A DNA stretch of 64,000 nucleotides from JAACEU01 sp043816165 (GTDB lineage Bacteria > Patescibacteriota > Gracilibacteria > UBA1369 > LOWO2-01-FULL-3), in the NCBI GenBank assembly GCA_043816165.1, contig JBDRIE010000025.1:1-64000 (forward strand), in the 5' to 3' direction. Position numbers and translations under genes: made by a program. The notes under the pieces are model-generated. The model ran no database searches and was not told where the DNA came from. It was given only the letters and a program-made list of their open reading frames with translations. Below, piece after piece: positions 17,162-26,337 of the stretch (positions are counted from its first letter, which is position 1; each line of letters begins with the position of its first letter).

Positions 17162-19555
17162 TTATTTTTTGGTTCCATCTTGGAAAGCTTTTAGCAATGC
17201 TGCTTCGCTATTCTCGTAACCATTTTTCAGAACTTTAGCATATACAGTAGCACCTAGCACTTCGTTTTTTAGAGTTGCTAATGTTCTGGCGCTCTTTGGG
17301 GTTGGGATATTGTCAGCGAGTGTTCTAAGTCCCGTATCAATTTTCGCTTTGTCTGTTGTGCCTTTTAATATAGTTACTTGCTGATTCATTTGAGTAGTTT
17401 GGCTTGCGTTTAACGTTACTCCACCTACTTTTGTAGGTGTAGTGGTTCCTGTGGTTGTGGCAGATGGTGCAGAATAACCTCTAACCCTACTGTGATCCAA
17501 TAGCGCTGTTTTAGCCGCTTCCCTCTCTTTACCTGAAGTTTTAGTCATGGCTTCCATTTTTGTGTGTATATCTCCGTATTTGCTATCTCTCATTTGTGTG
17601 TAAAGCTTTAAGTCTCTTCTTTTCAATGTCACCATTGCTGATTGTAAGTCCGATGCTGACATATTTTGATTTCTGGCATTTTTCAACCAACTTAACACCT
17701 TTTCAGGTGAATCCATATCCCTAGATGCCATATCGCTTGAAGAAACTCTTTTTACTCCTGTAAGTCGTTCTGCTAATAGACCAGAATTTTTTGGCCTTCC
17801 GGTAAGTGCACCGAAAGCTTCAAGCATTTGAGAACCAGTGTATGTGTTAGTAGTGTCATCATCAGTTCCCGGTAAATCGATTTTGAAAATAGGAGCATGT
17901 TTGAGCGGTAGAGTTCCAACCCATTTTCCGGCACTTGCCAGACTTCCTTTCATCCAATCTGTAACCGGTGCGGCGATCGATTTGCTCGCCGCCGTGAATA
18001 CTCCGAGCCAGATTACAGCTATTGTTCCGACACCTACTAATAAATCTTGGAGAGTTGTTAGCCCAACCACCGGAATTCCCTGTGTGGCTGTGAAACTGAT
18101 TTGTTCTCCTCCATATAGGCTATTTATTCCTTGTAATGCCTTTAACATGATCCATCCGATAGAAAGGGAAAGTCCAATTCCGAGTGGAGCGATTGCGTTT
18201 TGGACAAATGTGTTTGTTACCTCTCCGAAACTACTAAAATTTTCTTTGACTGCGGGTATTACCATTGCCAGTAACAGGACCGGCGACAGTGCTATGGCAA
18301 GCCACATCACCACCAAACGCCCGAGAAGCACTACGAACAGGGCTATGAAGGAAGCAACAAATAATAAGTACATAATTAATGACAGTGCAGTATTGATGAA
18401 TAATTTATCAATAGTAAGGCTGTTGACATCTATTTCTTTATATAAAACTATTTTGCTCAAGCCAATTGCCATTGCCAGAGCCGCGTTTCTGGAATTCCAT
18501 CTTTTCATGAAAAGTTCACCTCGTGCAGTGAATTTCATCGTGGTCTTGGTCGTGGTCTTGGTCTTATCGTTTGGATCTACAGTTGTTACTGTAGTTGTTT
18601 CGCACAATATACTTTTTATCTTTTCGTCGTATTCTGCAACCCACGCGTCAAGCTGTACAGCTGTGAGCTTATCTCCTGCTAATTTTCCAATTTGTTCTAC
18701 TGTTGCTGATGGATCTATTTCCAACTTATACTTTTTTGCCTGGTCTTTAAAAATTTCCAATGATTTATCTTTTATAAATTTATCTTTATCAATTACGGCA
18801 TTATAGTCGATCCCTTCTGTTGATCTGCAGGCTTTTTGTATTAATTCCTGATCGTTTGGGTTATTTGGGTCCAAGGCTATTCCTTGACCCACTTGATTTG
18901 GCAGGGCAAAGATGGCGGATGTCAGTACATTTATTCCATCCAAGAAAACTTTTATTCCGAGGAAGGAGAAGTTCACTACTATTATTCCAATAATTATTTT
19001 TGGGAGAATCGCTTTTATCGAATAGTTGCTGTTTTCGTCACCAATTCCAAGAACGTTGTATAGGGCAATAGCTACCAAAGCTATTACGAAAAGTATATTT
19101 ACGATATTTCTTATCGGTATCCATATTTCTCGCAATCGCTCTTCCATTCCGTTTCCGAAAAGCAAACTGTTGTCCATTAATCCCCCAATCATCACGAGTA
19201 CAGGCCAGAGGGCTCTATTTAGAATGTCCTGGATCTTTATCAAGAATTTCATTATATTCAGTATTCCTTCATCGGTTTTTGCTGCTGTTGTTGCTTTTTT
19301 ACAAAGAGTTTTATCTGCTGTATCAACAGCATACCCTCCTGTGGGACATACTGTTTCTCCCCCTGTCATTTTACATTCTGGTTGAGTGTCAGCTGGGAAC
19401 TTACATGCTGGTGTAGTCGCTGCATATGCAGTATTTTCGTGTTCATTTACAATATTATCACCCATAAATGTAGGGGCAATTATCGATACTGTTAATGAAA
19501 TCAGTAGTCCCAGTAATATTCTTTTACCCCATTTTTTCATTCTTTTTGTTTTCAT
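17162..19555 (-). CDS. TrbL/VirB6-like polytopic membrane protein, 797 residues
   Basis: Starts with a basic signal sequence (MKKWGKRILLGLLISL) and an AYAATTPAC region with a few Cys. Hydrophobic segments follow near residues 110-130, 148-172, 188-212, 385-430, 455-475 and 495-525. The order (pore-like NILFVIALVAIALYNVLG; FSFLGIKVFLDGINVL; then LGRLVVMWLAIALSPVLLLAMV) resembles TrbL/VirB6 channel proteins of type IV secretion and conjugation. The C-terminal 270 residues are soluble. No VirB4/VirD4 ATPase lies in the window, so assignment to a secretion system is tentative. The gene is packed between neighbours with 5-8 base gaps. Confidence 0.6.
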   Translation of the reverse strand: MKTKRMKKWGKRILLGLLISLTVSIIAPTFMGDNIVNEHENTAYAATTPACKFPADTQPECKMTGGETVCPTGGYAVDTADKTLCKKATTAAKTDEGILNIMKFLIKIQDILNRALWPVLVMIGGLMDNSLLFGNGMEERLREIWIPIRNIVNILFVIALVAIALYNVLGIGDENSNYSIKAILPKIIIGIIVVNFSFLGIKVFLDGINVLTSAIFALPNQVGQGIALDPNNPNDQELIQKACRSTEGIDYNAVIDKDKFIKDKSLEIFKDQAKKYKLEIDPSATVEQIGKLAGDKLTAVQLDAWVAEYDEKIKSILCETTTVTTVDPNDKTKTTTKTTMKFTARGELFMKRWNSRNAALAMAIGLSKIVLYKEIDVNSLTIDKLFINTALSLIMYLLFVASFIALFVVLLGRLVVMWLAIALSPVLLLAMVIPAVKENFSSFGEVTNTFVQNAIAPLGIGLSLSIGWIMLKALQGINSLYGGEQISFTATQGIPVVGLTTLQDLLVGVGTIAVIWLGVFTAASKSIAAPVTDWMKGSLASAGKWVGTLPLKHAPIFKIDLPGTDDDTTNTYTGSQMLEAFGALTGRPKNSGLLAERLTGVKRVSSSDMASRDMDSPEKVLSWLKNARNQNMSASDLQSAMVTLKRRDLKLYTQMRDSKYGDIHTKMEAMTKTSGKEREAAKTALLDHSRVRGYSAPSATTTGTTTPTKVGGVTLNASQTTQMNQQVTILKGTTDKAKIDTGLRTLADNIPTPKSARTLATLKNEVLGATVYAKVLKNGYENSEAALLKAFQDGTKK

Positions 19556-19563
19556 TTTTGTTT

Positions 19564-20796
19564 CTAGAATAGTGTGTGAATAAATGCGAATGTGGATGCG
19601 GCTGCATCATTTCCCGATGATACCGCCCACCCGAGGATTCCGGCTCCTGTGCCTCCTCCCGCCATGATTTTCCCCGCTCTTTTTGCTATTTTCCATCCTC
19701 CACTTGAGATTGGTTGTCTTCTTCCGGCTTGTCCTTGTGTTGGTTGCTGTGCAGGGGCTTGCGGTTCTCTTTGTCTTTCTCTCTCTCTAGCTTGATCTTT
19801 TGCTTGTTTTATTTGTCTTTTCTTTGAGACTTTTTTTCTTTGTCCACCTGCCGCGATGACAGGTCTTTGGATTTTTGTACCTTCCGGAACTTTTACTTTT
19901 CCTTTTGTCGAGCCTTTTGTTTGCCCTTCTGTTACTCCTCTTTTTACCGCTCTTTTCCCAACCACTGATTTTCCTTCGGCTGTCCCGGGTGTTTGGAATA
20001 AGGGTTCTTCGTCAATATCAGCTTTTAAATCTGCTTCTTTTGGTTCTTTGGTTGCGGCTTTTGGGGCCTCACCTTTTTCTTTTGGTGGGGTTTGAGTTGG
20101 TGGAGTTCCTGTTGGTGGAGTTTCTGTTGGTACGGACGATCCGGGTGCGTAGCTTGTCCCTCCTCCGGCTGTGCTATAAGTTGTTGATTGTTGTTCCAAT
20201 GCCGGTTTTAAGGTTATTCCTGAAGGCTCTCCTCCTACTCCTGCACCTGAAACTGGCATCGCAAGCTCTTTTGTTTTACCTTCAGCGAAATCTATTACAT
20301 TACTTAATTCCGGTTTTTCTTTTCTGGATTGTGTTAATCCATTTTCCAGCAATCCAACTATCGAATCCTGCGTTACTTCTACAGGTGGATTGCCTTTTTC
20401 TCCCAAGGCAACAAACGTAAAAGCGTGAGCCAGGAATATTCCATCATTCATTTGACCAAGAGAAGGATCTTGCATTTGCATCATCGCTTCTGCACGATTT
20501 GCCATCAATAGTAGTTGTGCTTTTTCCCTTTCATCTCCCGTTTCCTCAGCTTTCTTCTGTAGGTATTTGACGAAATCTCGGCAAATTGAGTTATTGCCTG
20601 TTGATGTAAAATTCACTCCTCTATCTTCCCTTTGGTCTATCAAGCTTGTTCTGTTTTCGAGGACGTATTTGATAAAGATCTTCAATCCCGCATATTGGTT
20701 TGTTGAACCATCTCCGAGCAAAGTGTTATAACCAAGCCATCTCCATGTGCTGTTTTTTTCCAGAAGCTGAACTAATTTTTGAATTCTTTCTTCCAT
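19564..20796 (-). CDS. Pro/Thr-rich protein with C-terminal hydrophobic segment, 410 residues
   Basis: The N-terminal 190 residues look globular and helical. A Thr/Pro repeat stretch follows (TETPPTGTPPTQTPP), then an extended basic region rich in Lys, Gln and Arg, and a final hydrophobic segment (IMAGGGTGAGILGWAV...FAFIHTLF) that could insert in the membrane. No domain recognised. It is the third gene of the operon, six bases after the 523-residue gene and eight bases before the TrbL/VirB6-like gene. The lack of an N-terminal signal combined with a C-terminal hydrophobic end suggests a tail-anchored accessory protein. Confidence 0.65.
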   Translation of the reverse strand: MEERIQKLVQLLEKNSTWRWLGYNTLLGDGSTNQYAGLKIFIKYVLENRTSLIDQREDRGVNFTSTGNNSICRDFVKYLQKKAEETGDEREKAQLLLMANRAEAMMQMQDPSLGQMNDGIFLAHAFTFVALGEKGNPPVEVTQDSIVGLLENGLTQSRKEKPELSNVIDFAEGKTKELAMPVSGAGVGGEPSGITLKPALEQQSTTYSTAGGGTSYAPGSSVPTETPPTGTPPTQTPPKEKGEAPKAATKEPKEADLKADIDEEPLFQTPGTAEGKSVVGKRAVKRGVTEGQTKGSTKGKVKVPEGTKIQRPVIAAGGQRKKVSKKRQIKQAKDQARERERQREPQAPAQQPTQGQAGRRQPISSGGWKIAKRAGKIMAGGGTGAGILGWAVSSGNDAAASTFAFIHTLF

Positions 20797-20802
20797 TTAT
20801 TT

Positions 20803-22374
20803 TTATGTTTTTTTCTTTTTTTGAACTTTTGTGCCTCCGCCGGCTCTTTGGATTGCGTCTTTGTATCGGCTCTGTGCCTTGTTGCCACTTATGTTCCATA
20901 CGTGGTAGGCCTTTGCCAGTTTTCTGATATCGTCGTTGTTCGTTTCGTATCCGTTTATTTTGTAAGTTCCATTTGCGGATACTGATATTTGTTTTAGAAG
21001 GTTTGAATATTTACCGTCTTTTTTCCCTTTGCTTTTCAGCCATCGCACGAATGATTGAAGTGTGATTTTTCGGTAAACCGGTACGCTTGTGACTTTTGTA
21101 GTTTTATTTTTCGTATCTTTCGATCGTCTTCCATGTTCGTTTACGAATTCTTCAAAAACTGTTGATCCGGCGAATTTTTGTGCTGTTAGGAATATGTTCC
21201 ATCCCCGATTTCCTTCTGTTAATGTTTTTAATTGATATGCCGTTTCATTTTTGTCTTGTTCTCTTCTCTCGCTTGCGTCTGTCCAAAATCCCGGTTTTGG
21301 GTCTTCCTTGTATTTTGCCAAAGCGTATGCCGCGTAATTGATTAGCATTCCTTTCTTTGTCATTATTTGTGCCAATTTTTCCGGATCCTTCCATCCTCCA
21401 CCTTTGAATATATTCGCGACCAATGTTCCTCCAACAGATACGGCTACTGATAATTTTGTTAAGGCAATTAATATGTTTTTTCCTGTTAACATTTGTGCCG
21501 CTGGATTGTATGAGCCGTAGGCAGATCTGAAATAGCTTTTTCCTCTTTTTACGAAGTCGTGATTTATTTTGTAAGTTGTTGACATCATGTGTTCTTCTCC
21601 TTTTGTGAATCTTGAGTTCTTCCCGGTTAATTTGCTTGCAAGTGTGAAGCTTATTGCTCCATGTTTGCTTCCCGCTTTCAGGAATTCTTTTAGGTTTTCT
21701 CCGGTAAGTTTTTCTTTTGCTATGTGATCTTTGAGAACTTCTTCTCTTTCTTTTTCTGAAAGGAAATTCATAATCAGCCAGGATGATGCTGCTTCTCCTT
21801 GGTTGCATTCCGGTCCTCCCGATGCAAATGATTTGCTTAAGTATTTTTTTACTTCTGCGAATTTTTCCGCTGTTTGTGTTTCCAGTTTGAATGCGTATTT
21901 TATCGAATTAATCGCTCCTGAGTTTTTTGGGTTTAATAGAAGTTTGGATAGTGTTCGTGCTTTGAATGCCAAACTGTCTCTCATCTTCAATAGCGCTGTT
22001 TCTGTTAATTTTCCCCCATGCATTCTTCTAATTTCAATTATATATTTGGTTGTTATTCCAGTGATGGATACCAATTGTTTTTCGTAACGACCAACTATCT
22101 GATTTAGCTTCGTGAGTGTGTCTTTGTCTTTTATATTTGCTGATGTGATTACTTCTTCGCTTTGTTCTTTCCAAAGTCTTCTAACGTCCTCAAAAGCTGT
22201 GCCTGTGAGGATGTCCGGCATAAGATTTTTTAGCATTCTTCCCCTAGGTGATTTCACATATAATCCTTCTGATATTTCATCTTGGATTGCTTTGTTAGCG
22301 TCCTTGAACGATTTCTTCATTCGTTCTTTGTAATGAGTTCTGTATCTTTCTGTATTTCCTTTATCTAATGCCAT
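20803..22374 (-). CDS. Basic helical protein of unknown function, 523 residues
   Basis: Strongly basic, especially at both ends (closing KVQKKKKT), mainly helical, with one hydrophobic stretch at about residues 307-330 (ALTKLSVAVSVGGTLVANIF). It has a single Cys in GGPECNQG. I recognise no family. It is the second gene of the operon, 10 bases after the small membrane protein gene. Position beside a VirB6/TrbL-like protein points to a shared apparatus; the basic charge would be compatible with nucleic acid or membrane-surface binding, but nothing in the sequence proves either. Confidence 0.65.
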   Translation of the reverse strand: MALDKGNTERYRTHYKERMKKSFKDANKAIQDEISEGLYVKSPRGRMLKNLMPDILTGTAFEDVRRLWKEQSEEVITSANIKDKDTLTKLNQIVGRYEKQLVSITGITTKYIIEIRRMHGGKLTETALLKMRDSLAFKARTLSKLLLNPKNSGAINSIKYAFKLETQTAEKFAEVKKYLSKSFASGGPECNQGEAASSWLIMNFLSEKEREEVLKDHIAKEKLTGENLKEFLKAGSKHGAISFTLASKLTGKNSRFTKGEEHMMSTTYKINHDFVKRGKSYFRSAYGSYNPAAQMLTGKNILIALTKLSVAVSVGGTLVANIFKGGGWKDPEKLAQIMTKKGMLINYAAYALAKYKEDPKPGFWTDASERREQDKNETAYQLKTLTEGNRGWNIFLTAQKFAGSTVFEEFVNEHGRRSKDTKNKTTKVTSVPVYRKITLQSFVRWLKSKGKKDGKYSNLLKQISVSANGTYKINGYETNNDDIRKLAKAYHVWNISGNKAQSRYKDAIQRAGGGTKVQKKKKT

Positions 22375-22384
22375 GATTAAATGT

Positions 22385-22939
22385 TTAAATTTTTAATAAT
22401 CTTGAGAATATTTCTGTCAGGGACTGATTGTGCCCTTCTTTTTCAGGGATTTTTTCGATCAAAAATTCGCGAACTTCTGATGGATCTTGGCTGTTTAGCT
22501 GGATTGATATATCTACCACCAATTCTCCATCCACTTTTACGTATAGGGATTTTGTGTATGGCGGTTCGTAGACCAACCAGAACGATTTTATTCTTGTGAA
22601 TGGATATTTTCTTTTTCCTACTTTGATTCCGATGTCCGAGATTGAGACTTCTACGTCTTTTGTCGGTTCTCTATTTACTAAATAATATACAATTGCAAAA
22701 ACTACTATTGCCAGGGAGAAAGTCCATGCTTGATGAGCCATCCCCGTTACGATTGCAGCGATTAATAGTGCCGCAACAATTACTTTCCAGATTTTCCCTC
22801 TTTTGTGTCTGAGGTGTTCCGGTGCAGTCCATGAAATTACGGTGTTGTCGAAGGCTGAGGGCTGGTTTTCTATATATTCCTTCTCCCTCACTTTTCTTAT
22901 TTTTCTTTGCTTGAATTTATCTTTTAATTTTTTGATCAT
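22385..22939 (-). CDS. Small membrane protein with two transmembrane segments, 184 residues
   Basis: A basic N-terminus (about 45 residues) is followed by two closely spaced hydrophobic segments (VIVAALLIAAIVTGMAH and FSLAIVVFAIVYYLV, about residues 51-90), then a soluble beta-rich C-terminal domain (VSISDIGIKVGKRKYPFTRIKSFWLVYEPP). The layout, two membrane helices then a PH-like beta domain, is common for small bacterial membrane proteins. Within type IV systems it recalls PrgI-type subunits only in size. It is the first gene of the operon, with a TATAAT box 34 bases before the ATG. Confidence 0.65.
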   Translation of the reverse strand: MIKKLKDKFKQRKIRKVREKEYIENQPSAFDNTVISWTAPEHLRHKRGKIWKVIVAALLIAAIVTGMAHQAWTFSLAIVVFAIVYYLVNREPTKDVEVSISDIGIKVGKRKYPFTRIKSFWLVYEPPYTKSLYVKVDGELVVDISIQLNSQDPSEVREFLIEKIPEKEGHNQSLTEIFSRLLKI

Positions 22940-22972
22940 TTTTGTTTTGTTTTTGCATGAATTTTTCTAATT

Positions 22973-22981
22973 ATTATACCA
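22973..22981 (-). promoter_or_regulatory. Extended -10 promoter of the five-gene operon
   Basis: Minus-strand reading gives TGGTATAAT, an extended -10 element (TGnTATAAT), 34 bases before the first ATG of the operon. A T-run and GC-rich imperfect hairpin (CCCTTCC...GGGGCTTTTTTT, minus strand) lie just upstream and may end the rpsF-ssb-rpsR transcript. Confidence 0.5.
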
Positions 22982-23029
22982 AAAAAAGCCCCATTTTGGA
23001 AGGGTAAGTGGTTGAACTCGTTTAGAAAC

Positions 23030-23242
23030 CTATCGAATGAACCCCATTAGCGACATAATCCTTGCATTTTTGATCGCATTTGTGACTTTTTTCTGATGTT
23101 TAAGGCAAGTTCCGCTGTAGTATCGAGGGACTATTTTGTAGTATTGCGAAGTAAATTTATTTAGTAAACTTACATTTTTGTAATCGATATGCTGAATTTG
23201 GTCCTCACAGAAGTGACATTTTCTATTCTTATATGATGGCAT
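23030..23242 (-). CDS. rpsR: 30S ribosomal protein bS18
   Basis: A 70-residue S18 of the small subunit platform, where it sits next to bS6. Recognisable features are the N-terminal CHFC Cys pair, the IDYKNVSLLNKFTSQYYKI core, SGTCLKHQKKVTNAIKNAR, and the hydrophobic end SLMGFI. Third gene of the classical rpsF-ssb-rpsR order, 17 bases after ssb. Confidence 0.95.
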   Translation of the reverse strand: MPSYKNRKCHFCEDQIQHIDYKNVSLLNKFTSQYYKIVPRYYSGTCLKHQKKVTNAIKNARIMSLMGFIR

Positions 23243-23259
23243 ATTGAGTTAGTTAATGA

Positions 23260-23679
23260 TTAAAAAACGTTATCATCAGCATCTGGCGCCGGCATAGTAT
23301 CTACCTCAGGTGCTGCTTCTATTAATTCTTCTTCACCCTCTAATTTCTCTCTTTTTTCAAGCATAATCATATCTTGTAAAACTATTTCAGTTCTAAATCT
23401 TTTGTCTCCTTCTTCAGTTTCCCAACTTCGTGTCTTTAAGTATCCTTCCAAATATACTAATTTTCCTTTTGAAAGAAATTTCCCGCATATTTCTGCTAAT
23501 TTTGCCCATGCAACTATTTCATGAAATTCTGTAGATTTTTTTCTTTCCCCTTCTCTTACCGTCCATTCTCTGTTTGTGGCTATCCCAAAAGTAGTAATTG
23601 GTTGACCATTTTGAGTTTCTTTTGTTTCCGGATCTCTAGTTAAATTTCCGATTATTATTATCTTGTTTACTGATCTCAT
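23260..23679 (-). CDS. ssb: Single-stranded DNA-binding protein
   Basis: 139 residues. The OB fold covers about residues 1-110: SVNKIIIIGNLTRDPE, TTFGIATNREW, EFHEIVAWAKLAEICGKFLSKGKLVYLEGYL. A short acidic linker ends in ADDNVF, a variant of the usual DDDIPF tip that recruits repair and replication partners. SSB protects single-stranded DNA in replication and repair, and here is encoded between the two ribosomal genes as in most bacteria. The linker is short compared with E. coli (about 178 residues). Confidence 0.96.
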   Translation of the reverse strand: MRSVNKIIIIGNLTRDPETKETQNGQPITTFGIATNREWTVREGERKKSTEFHEIVAWAKLAEICGKFLSKGKLVYLEGYLKTRSWETEEGDKRFRTEIVLQDMIMLEKREKLEGEEELIEAAPEVDTMPAPDADDNVF

Positions 23680-23713
23680 TTTCTATTGGTTAATATTGTA
23701 TTCGCTTCGCTCA

Positions 23714-23762
23714 TGCTACGCTCGCCTTAGCTCCCGGCGCGTTCGCTTCGCTGCCGCGTGTT
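23714..23762. repeat. 49-bp dispersed GC-rich repeat, copy 1
   Basis: Lies directly beyond the rpsF stop, between rpsF and ssb. It begins TGCTACGCTCGCC and ends CCGCGTGTT. It matches 41345-41393 at 43 of 49 positions. GC content far exceeds that of the surroundings. Confidence 0.8.
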
Positions 23763-24423
23763 AAAGTGAAATATCAGGATCGTCGATGATACTTTTTAAC
23801 CTTTCATCAACATCATCCAGTTTTGCTACTGGTTTCTTCTCTTCTTTTGGTTCTTCTTGCTTTGGCTCTTCTTCCGGTTCTTCCTTCTTCGGTTCTTCTT
23901 TCTTTGGCTCTTCTTCCGGTTCTTCCTTCTTCGGTTCTTCCTTCTTTGGTTCTTCTTTCTTTGGCTCTTCTTCCGGTTCTTCCTTCTTCGGTTCTTCCTT
24001 CTTTGCTACCTTTGGCTTTGGTCTAAATTTTCCTTCTTCTTTTTCCTTCTTCTTTTTCTCTTTTTCTAACTCTTCTTTTGCCGCTCTTTCTTCATACACT
24101 TCCAATGTAATCATTTCGTAGTTATCCGGAGTTTTTACTATCAAATATCGAACTACGTTTTGGTTTAGCACTAGGGGTTTGTCTAGTTTCTTTAACTTTG
24201 CCGGTTCTATAGAGAAGTTAAATACTGCGTAGTATCCTTGATCTTGCTTTTTAATTTTGTAAGCAAAATTTCTTACTCCCCAGAGATCTTCGTTGAATAT
24301 CTCACCTCCGTTTTCTAAGATGATTGATCGAACTTCATCAAGTTCTTTTTTTGTCTTTTCTTCTCCCAAGTCAGGTGGAAGAATTAACATTATTTCGTAT
24401 TTTTTAGTTTCTAAATTTTCCAT
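23761..24423 (-). CDS. rpsF: 30S ribosomal protein bS6 with long Glu/Lys/Pro repeat tail
   Basis: Residues 1-100 form the S6 fold: KKYEIMLILPPDLGEE, NEDLWGVRNFAYKIKKQDQGYYAVFNF and NQNVVRYLIVKT. S6 pairs with bS18 on the 30S subunit. The protein is 220 residues, about twice the usual length. Residues about 120-200 are tandem KKEEP and EEEP units, ending in DDPDISL. Acidic tails on S6 are known (E. coli S6 receives added Glu residues after translation), but such a long genome-encoded repeat is unusual. First gene of the rpsF-ssb-rpsR operon; the tail repeat is prone to length change. Confidence 0.95.
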   Translation of the reverse strand: MENLETKKYEIMLILPPDLGEEKTKKELDEVRSIILENGGEIFNEDLWGVRNFAYKIKKQDQGYYAVFNFSIEPAKLKKLDKPLVLNQNVVRYLIVKTPDNYEMITLEVYEERAAKEELEKEKKKKEKEEGKFRPKPKVAKKEEPKKEEPEEEPKKEEPKKEEPKKEEPEEEPKKEEPKKEEPEEEPKQEEPKEEKKPVAKLDDVDERLKSIIDDPDISL

Positions 24424-24767
24424 ATTTCTTTGGATTAAGATCTAGTGACCTTTTAGCCCTATACGTGATTGCATAGAACAGAAAAATATTTAAAGCAGTG
24501 GGAAGTTATCAGAATGTTCAACCTTTGACAATAGCAATACGCAATATTTTCACGACATAGTCAAGGATTTTATTTTTTGCACTCTTTATTCACATATTCC
24601 CTTCTAGGCCTTTTTCTTCCCTTTTTATGCGGAATAACGAGTGTTCGATTTCAACTCGTCGTACCATCCACAATATTTCCATGAAAATGTCAATGTTCGC
24701 GTCTTGAAGGGATTTCCCAAAACCCTCATACTGCTACGAGGTGAAATTTATTGAAAAATGTCTATAA
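24424..24767. other. Intergenic region between divergent rpsF and M23 peptidase genes
   Basis: 344 bases between divergently transcribed genes, so it must carry both promoters. TTGACA motifs occur on the plus strand (24525-24530) and the minus strand (24688-24693), but neither has a good -10 box at the usual spacing. No gene or stable hairpin recognised. Confidence 0.4.
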
Positions 24768-25988
24768 ATGAGTACAACCGAAACGATACTGCAGGTAAAT
24801 AAGTTTGCGAGAAAAGCTCGCCACTTGAGGAACTTTTCGAAAAGTAAACTCTGGAAATCTTATTCCAAAGATATATTTAAATTTATATCGTATCCTGCAA
24901 GAACAGTAATGAAGACGCCTTTATTTGCTAACATAAGGCGTTTCCTAATTGGGGTAAAATTATTTATTTCGGATATTATCCCTGTTTCACCACAAAAAAG
25001 ACTTCTATTCCAAGCTATAATGATCGGATCTGCTGCACTAATAGTGAGCTCGTTCACTCCCGGAGGATCTTTCACAGCAATTTCAATGAATTATTCTACT
25101 GAATATATTAGTTCTTATTCACTACCTGGAGACATATTAGTGTCTGATGAAAATGGATATTTGATAAAAATTAATCCACAAACTAACGAATCAAATAGAG
25201 TGGGATTAACAGATTTTGCTTTACATACTATAGAAGACGGCGAATCTTTGTCAGTTATTGCGCAACACTATGGAGTGAATGTTTCTACAATTATGTGGGA
25301 AAATGGACTTGCTAATGCAAATAGTATTAGAGCGGGACAAAAACTTCTTATTCCACCGGTTGACGGTCTTAGCTATACAGTTCAAAGTGGAGATTCTTTA
25401 GAGAAACTTGCTGATAAATATGAGATTAGTGTTGAATCTATTATTGCTCAAAATACTCTTGAAGCTGATGTTCTAGGTAAAGGACAAGATCTATTCTTGC
25501 CCGGAGCCATACAAGCTGCACCGGTTAACGTTGCTACTGCAAGTTATGCCGCTTCATCTACAAGCAGAGCCGTGAGTTATGCGGATGCATCTTCTTCTAC
25601 AAGCGCTCCTGCAGTTGGTAGAATCTTCATTTACCCAACAAAAGGTAAAATTACTCAAGGATATAAGTCCGGTCACTATGCGATAGATATTGCTGATTCT
25701 TCCAGGCCTCCTGTATGGGCTGCCGGCGGAGGAGAAGTTACAAAAGCCTCAACGGGTACTTGGGGAGGTGGATATGGTAACCATATAATCATAGATCACG
25801 GAGATGGGTTACAAACTCTTTATGCTCATCTTGATAGCGTGAATGTTTATGAAGGACAATGGGTTGGACAAGGTGATGTGGTTGGTATTATGGGTAATAC
25901 CGGTCGTGTATACGGTGCAACCGGAATTCATCTGCACTGGGAAGTTATCTACAATGGAGTGAAACAATATCCAGGAGATTATTACTAA
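24768..25988 (+). CDS. LysM-containing M23-family peptidoglycan endopeptidase
   Basis: 406 residues. A basic N-terminus is followed by a hydrophobic segment (about residues 80-100) that would anchor or export it. Two LysM repeats bind glycan: HTIEDGESLSVIAQHYGVN...NSIRAGQKLLIPP and YTVQSGDSLEKLADKYEIS. After a Ser/Ala linker comes a zinc endopeptidase domain with GHYAIDIA (zinc His and Asp), NHIIIDHGDGLQTLYAHL and the second zinc motif HLHWEV. M23 enzymes cut peptide cross-links; without the catalytic residues they act as activators, but here they are intact. yidD follows after four bases. Confidence 0.92.
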   Translation: MSTTETILQVNKFARKARHLRNFSKSKLWKSYSKDIFKFISYPARTVMKTPLFANIRRFLIGVKLFISDIIPVSPQKRLLFQAIMIGSAALIVSSFTPGGSFTAISMNYSTEYISSYSLPGDILVSDENGYLIKINPQTNESNRVGLTDFALHTIEDGESLSVIAQHYGVNVSTIMWENGLANANSIRAGQKLLIPPVDGLSYTVQSGDSLEKLADKYEISVESIIAQNTLEADVLGKGQDLFLPGAIQAAPVNVATASYAASSTSRAVSYADASSSTSAPAVGRIFIYPTKGKITQGYKSGHYAIDIADSSRPPVWAAGGGEVTKASTGTWGGGYGNHIIIDHGDGLQTLYAHLDSVNVYEGQWVGQGDVVGIMGNTGRVYGATGIHLHWEVIYNGVKQYPGDYY

Positions 25989-25992
25989 GATT

Positions 25993-26256
25993 ATGGTGGT
26001 TTTGAAGCATATTTGGTACATACCGCGGTATTTAGTGATGGCGGTGATTTGGGTGTATCAGAGGACTCTGTCGCCCGATCATGGGATGTTTAAGGTTATG
26101 TTCCCAGATGGGTATTGTAAATTTAGGCCGACTTGTTCGGAGTATTCTTTGCAGACTGTGCATAAGTATGGAGTTGTGATCGGTGTGCCAAAGGCGTTGT
26201 GGAGGGTACTTCGGTGCAATCCTTACAGTAAAGGTGGAGATGATCCGGTTAAATAG
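25993..26256 (+). CDS. yidD: Membrane protein insertion efficiency factor YidD
   Basis: 87 residues with the characteristic YQRTLSPDHG, CKFRPTCSEYSLQTVHKYG and LWRVLRCNPYSKGGDDPV. YidD is a small membrane-surface protein that aids YidC-dependent insertion and is usually encoded by rpmH-rnpA-yidD-yidC. Here it stands apart from that cluster, four bases after the M23 peptidase gene. Confidence 0.95.
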   Translation: MVVLKHIWYIPRYLVMAVIWVYQRTLSPDHGMFKVMFPDGYCKFRPTCSEYSLQTVHKYGVVIGVPKALWRVLRCNPYSKGGDDPVK

Positions 26257-26337
26257 GTTTAGTAAGGACATTCTTCTTGACTTTCTGATTCTTGTGGCTA
26301 GAATTTAGCAGGTTTTTTTAGAATTTAATTAGTTGCA

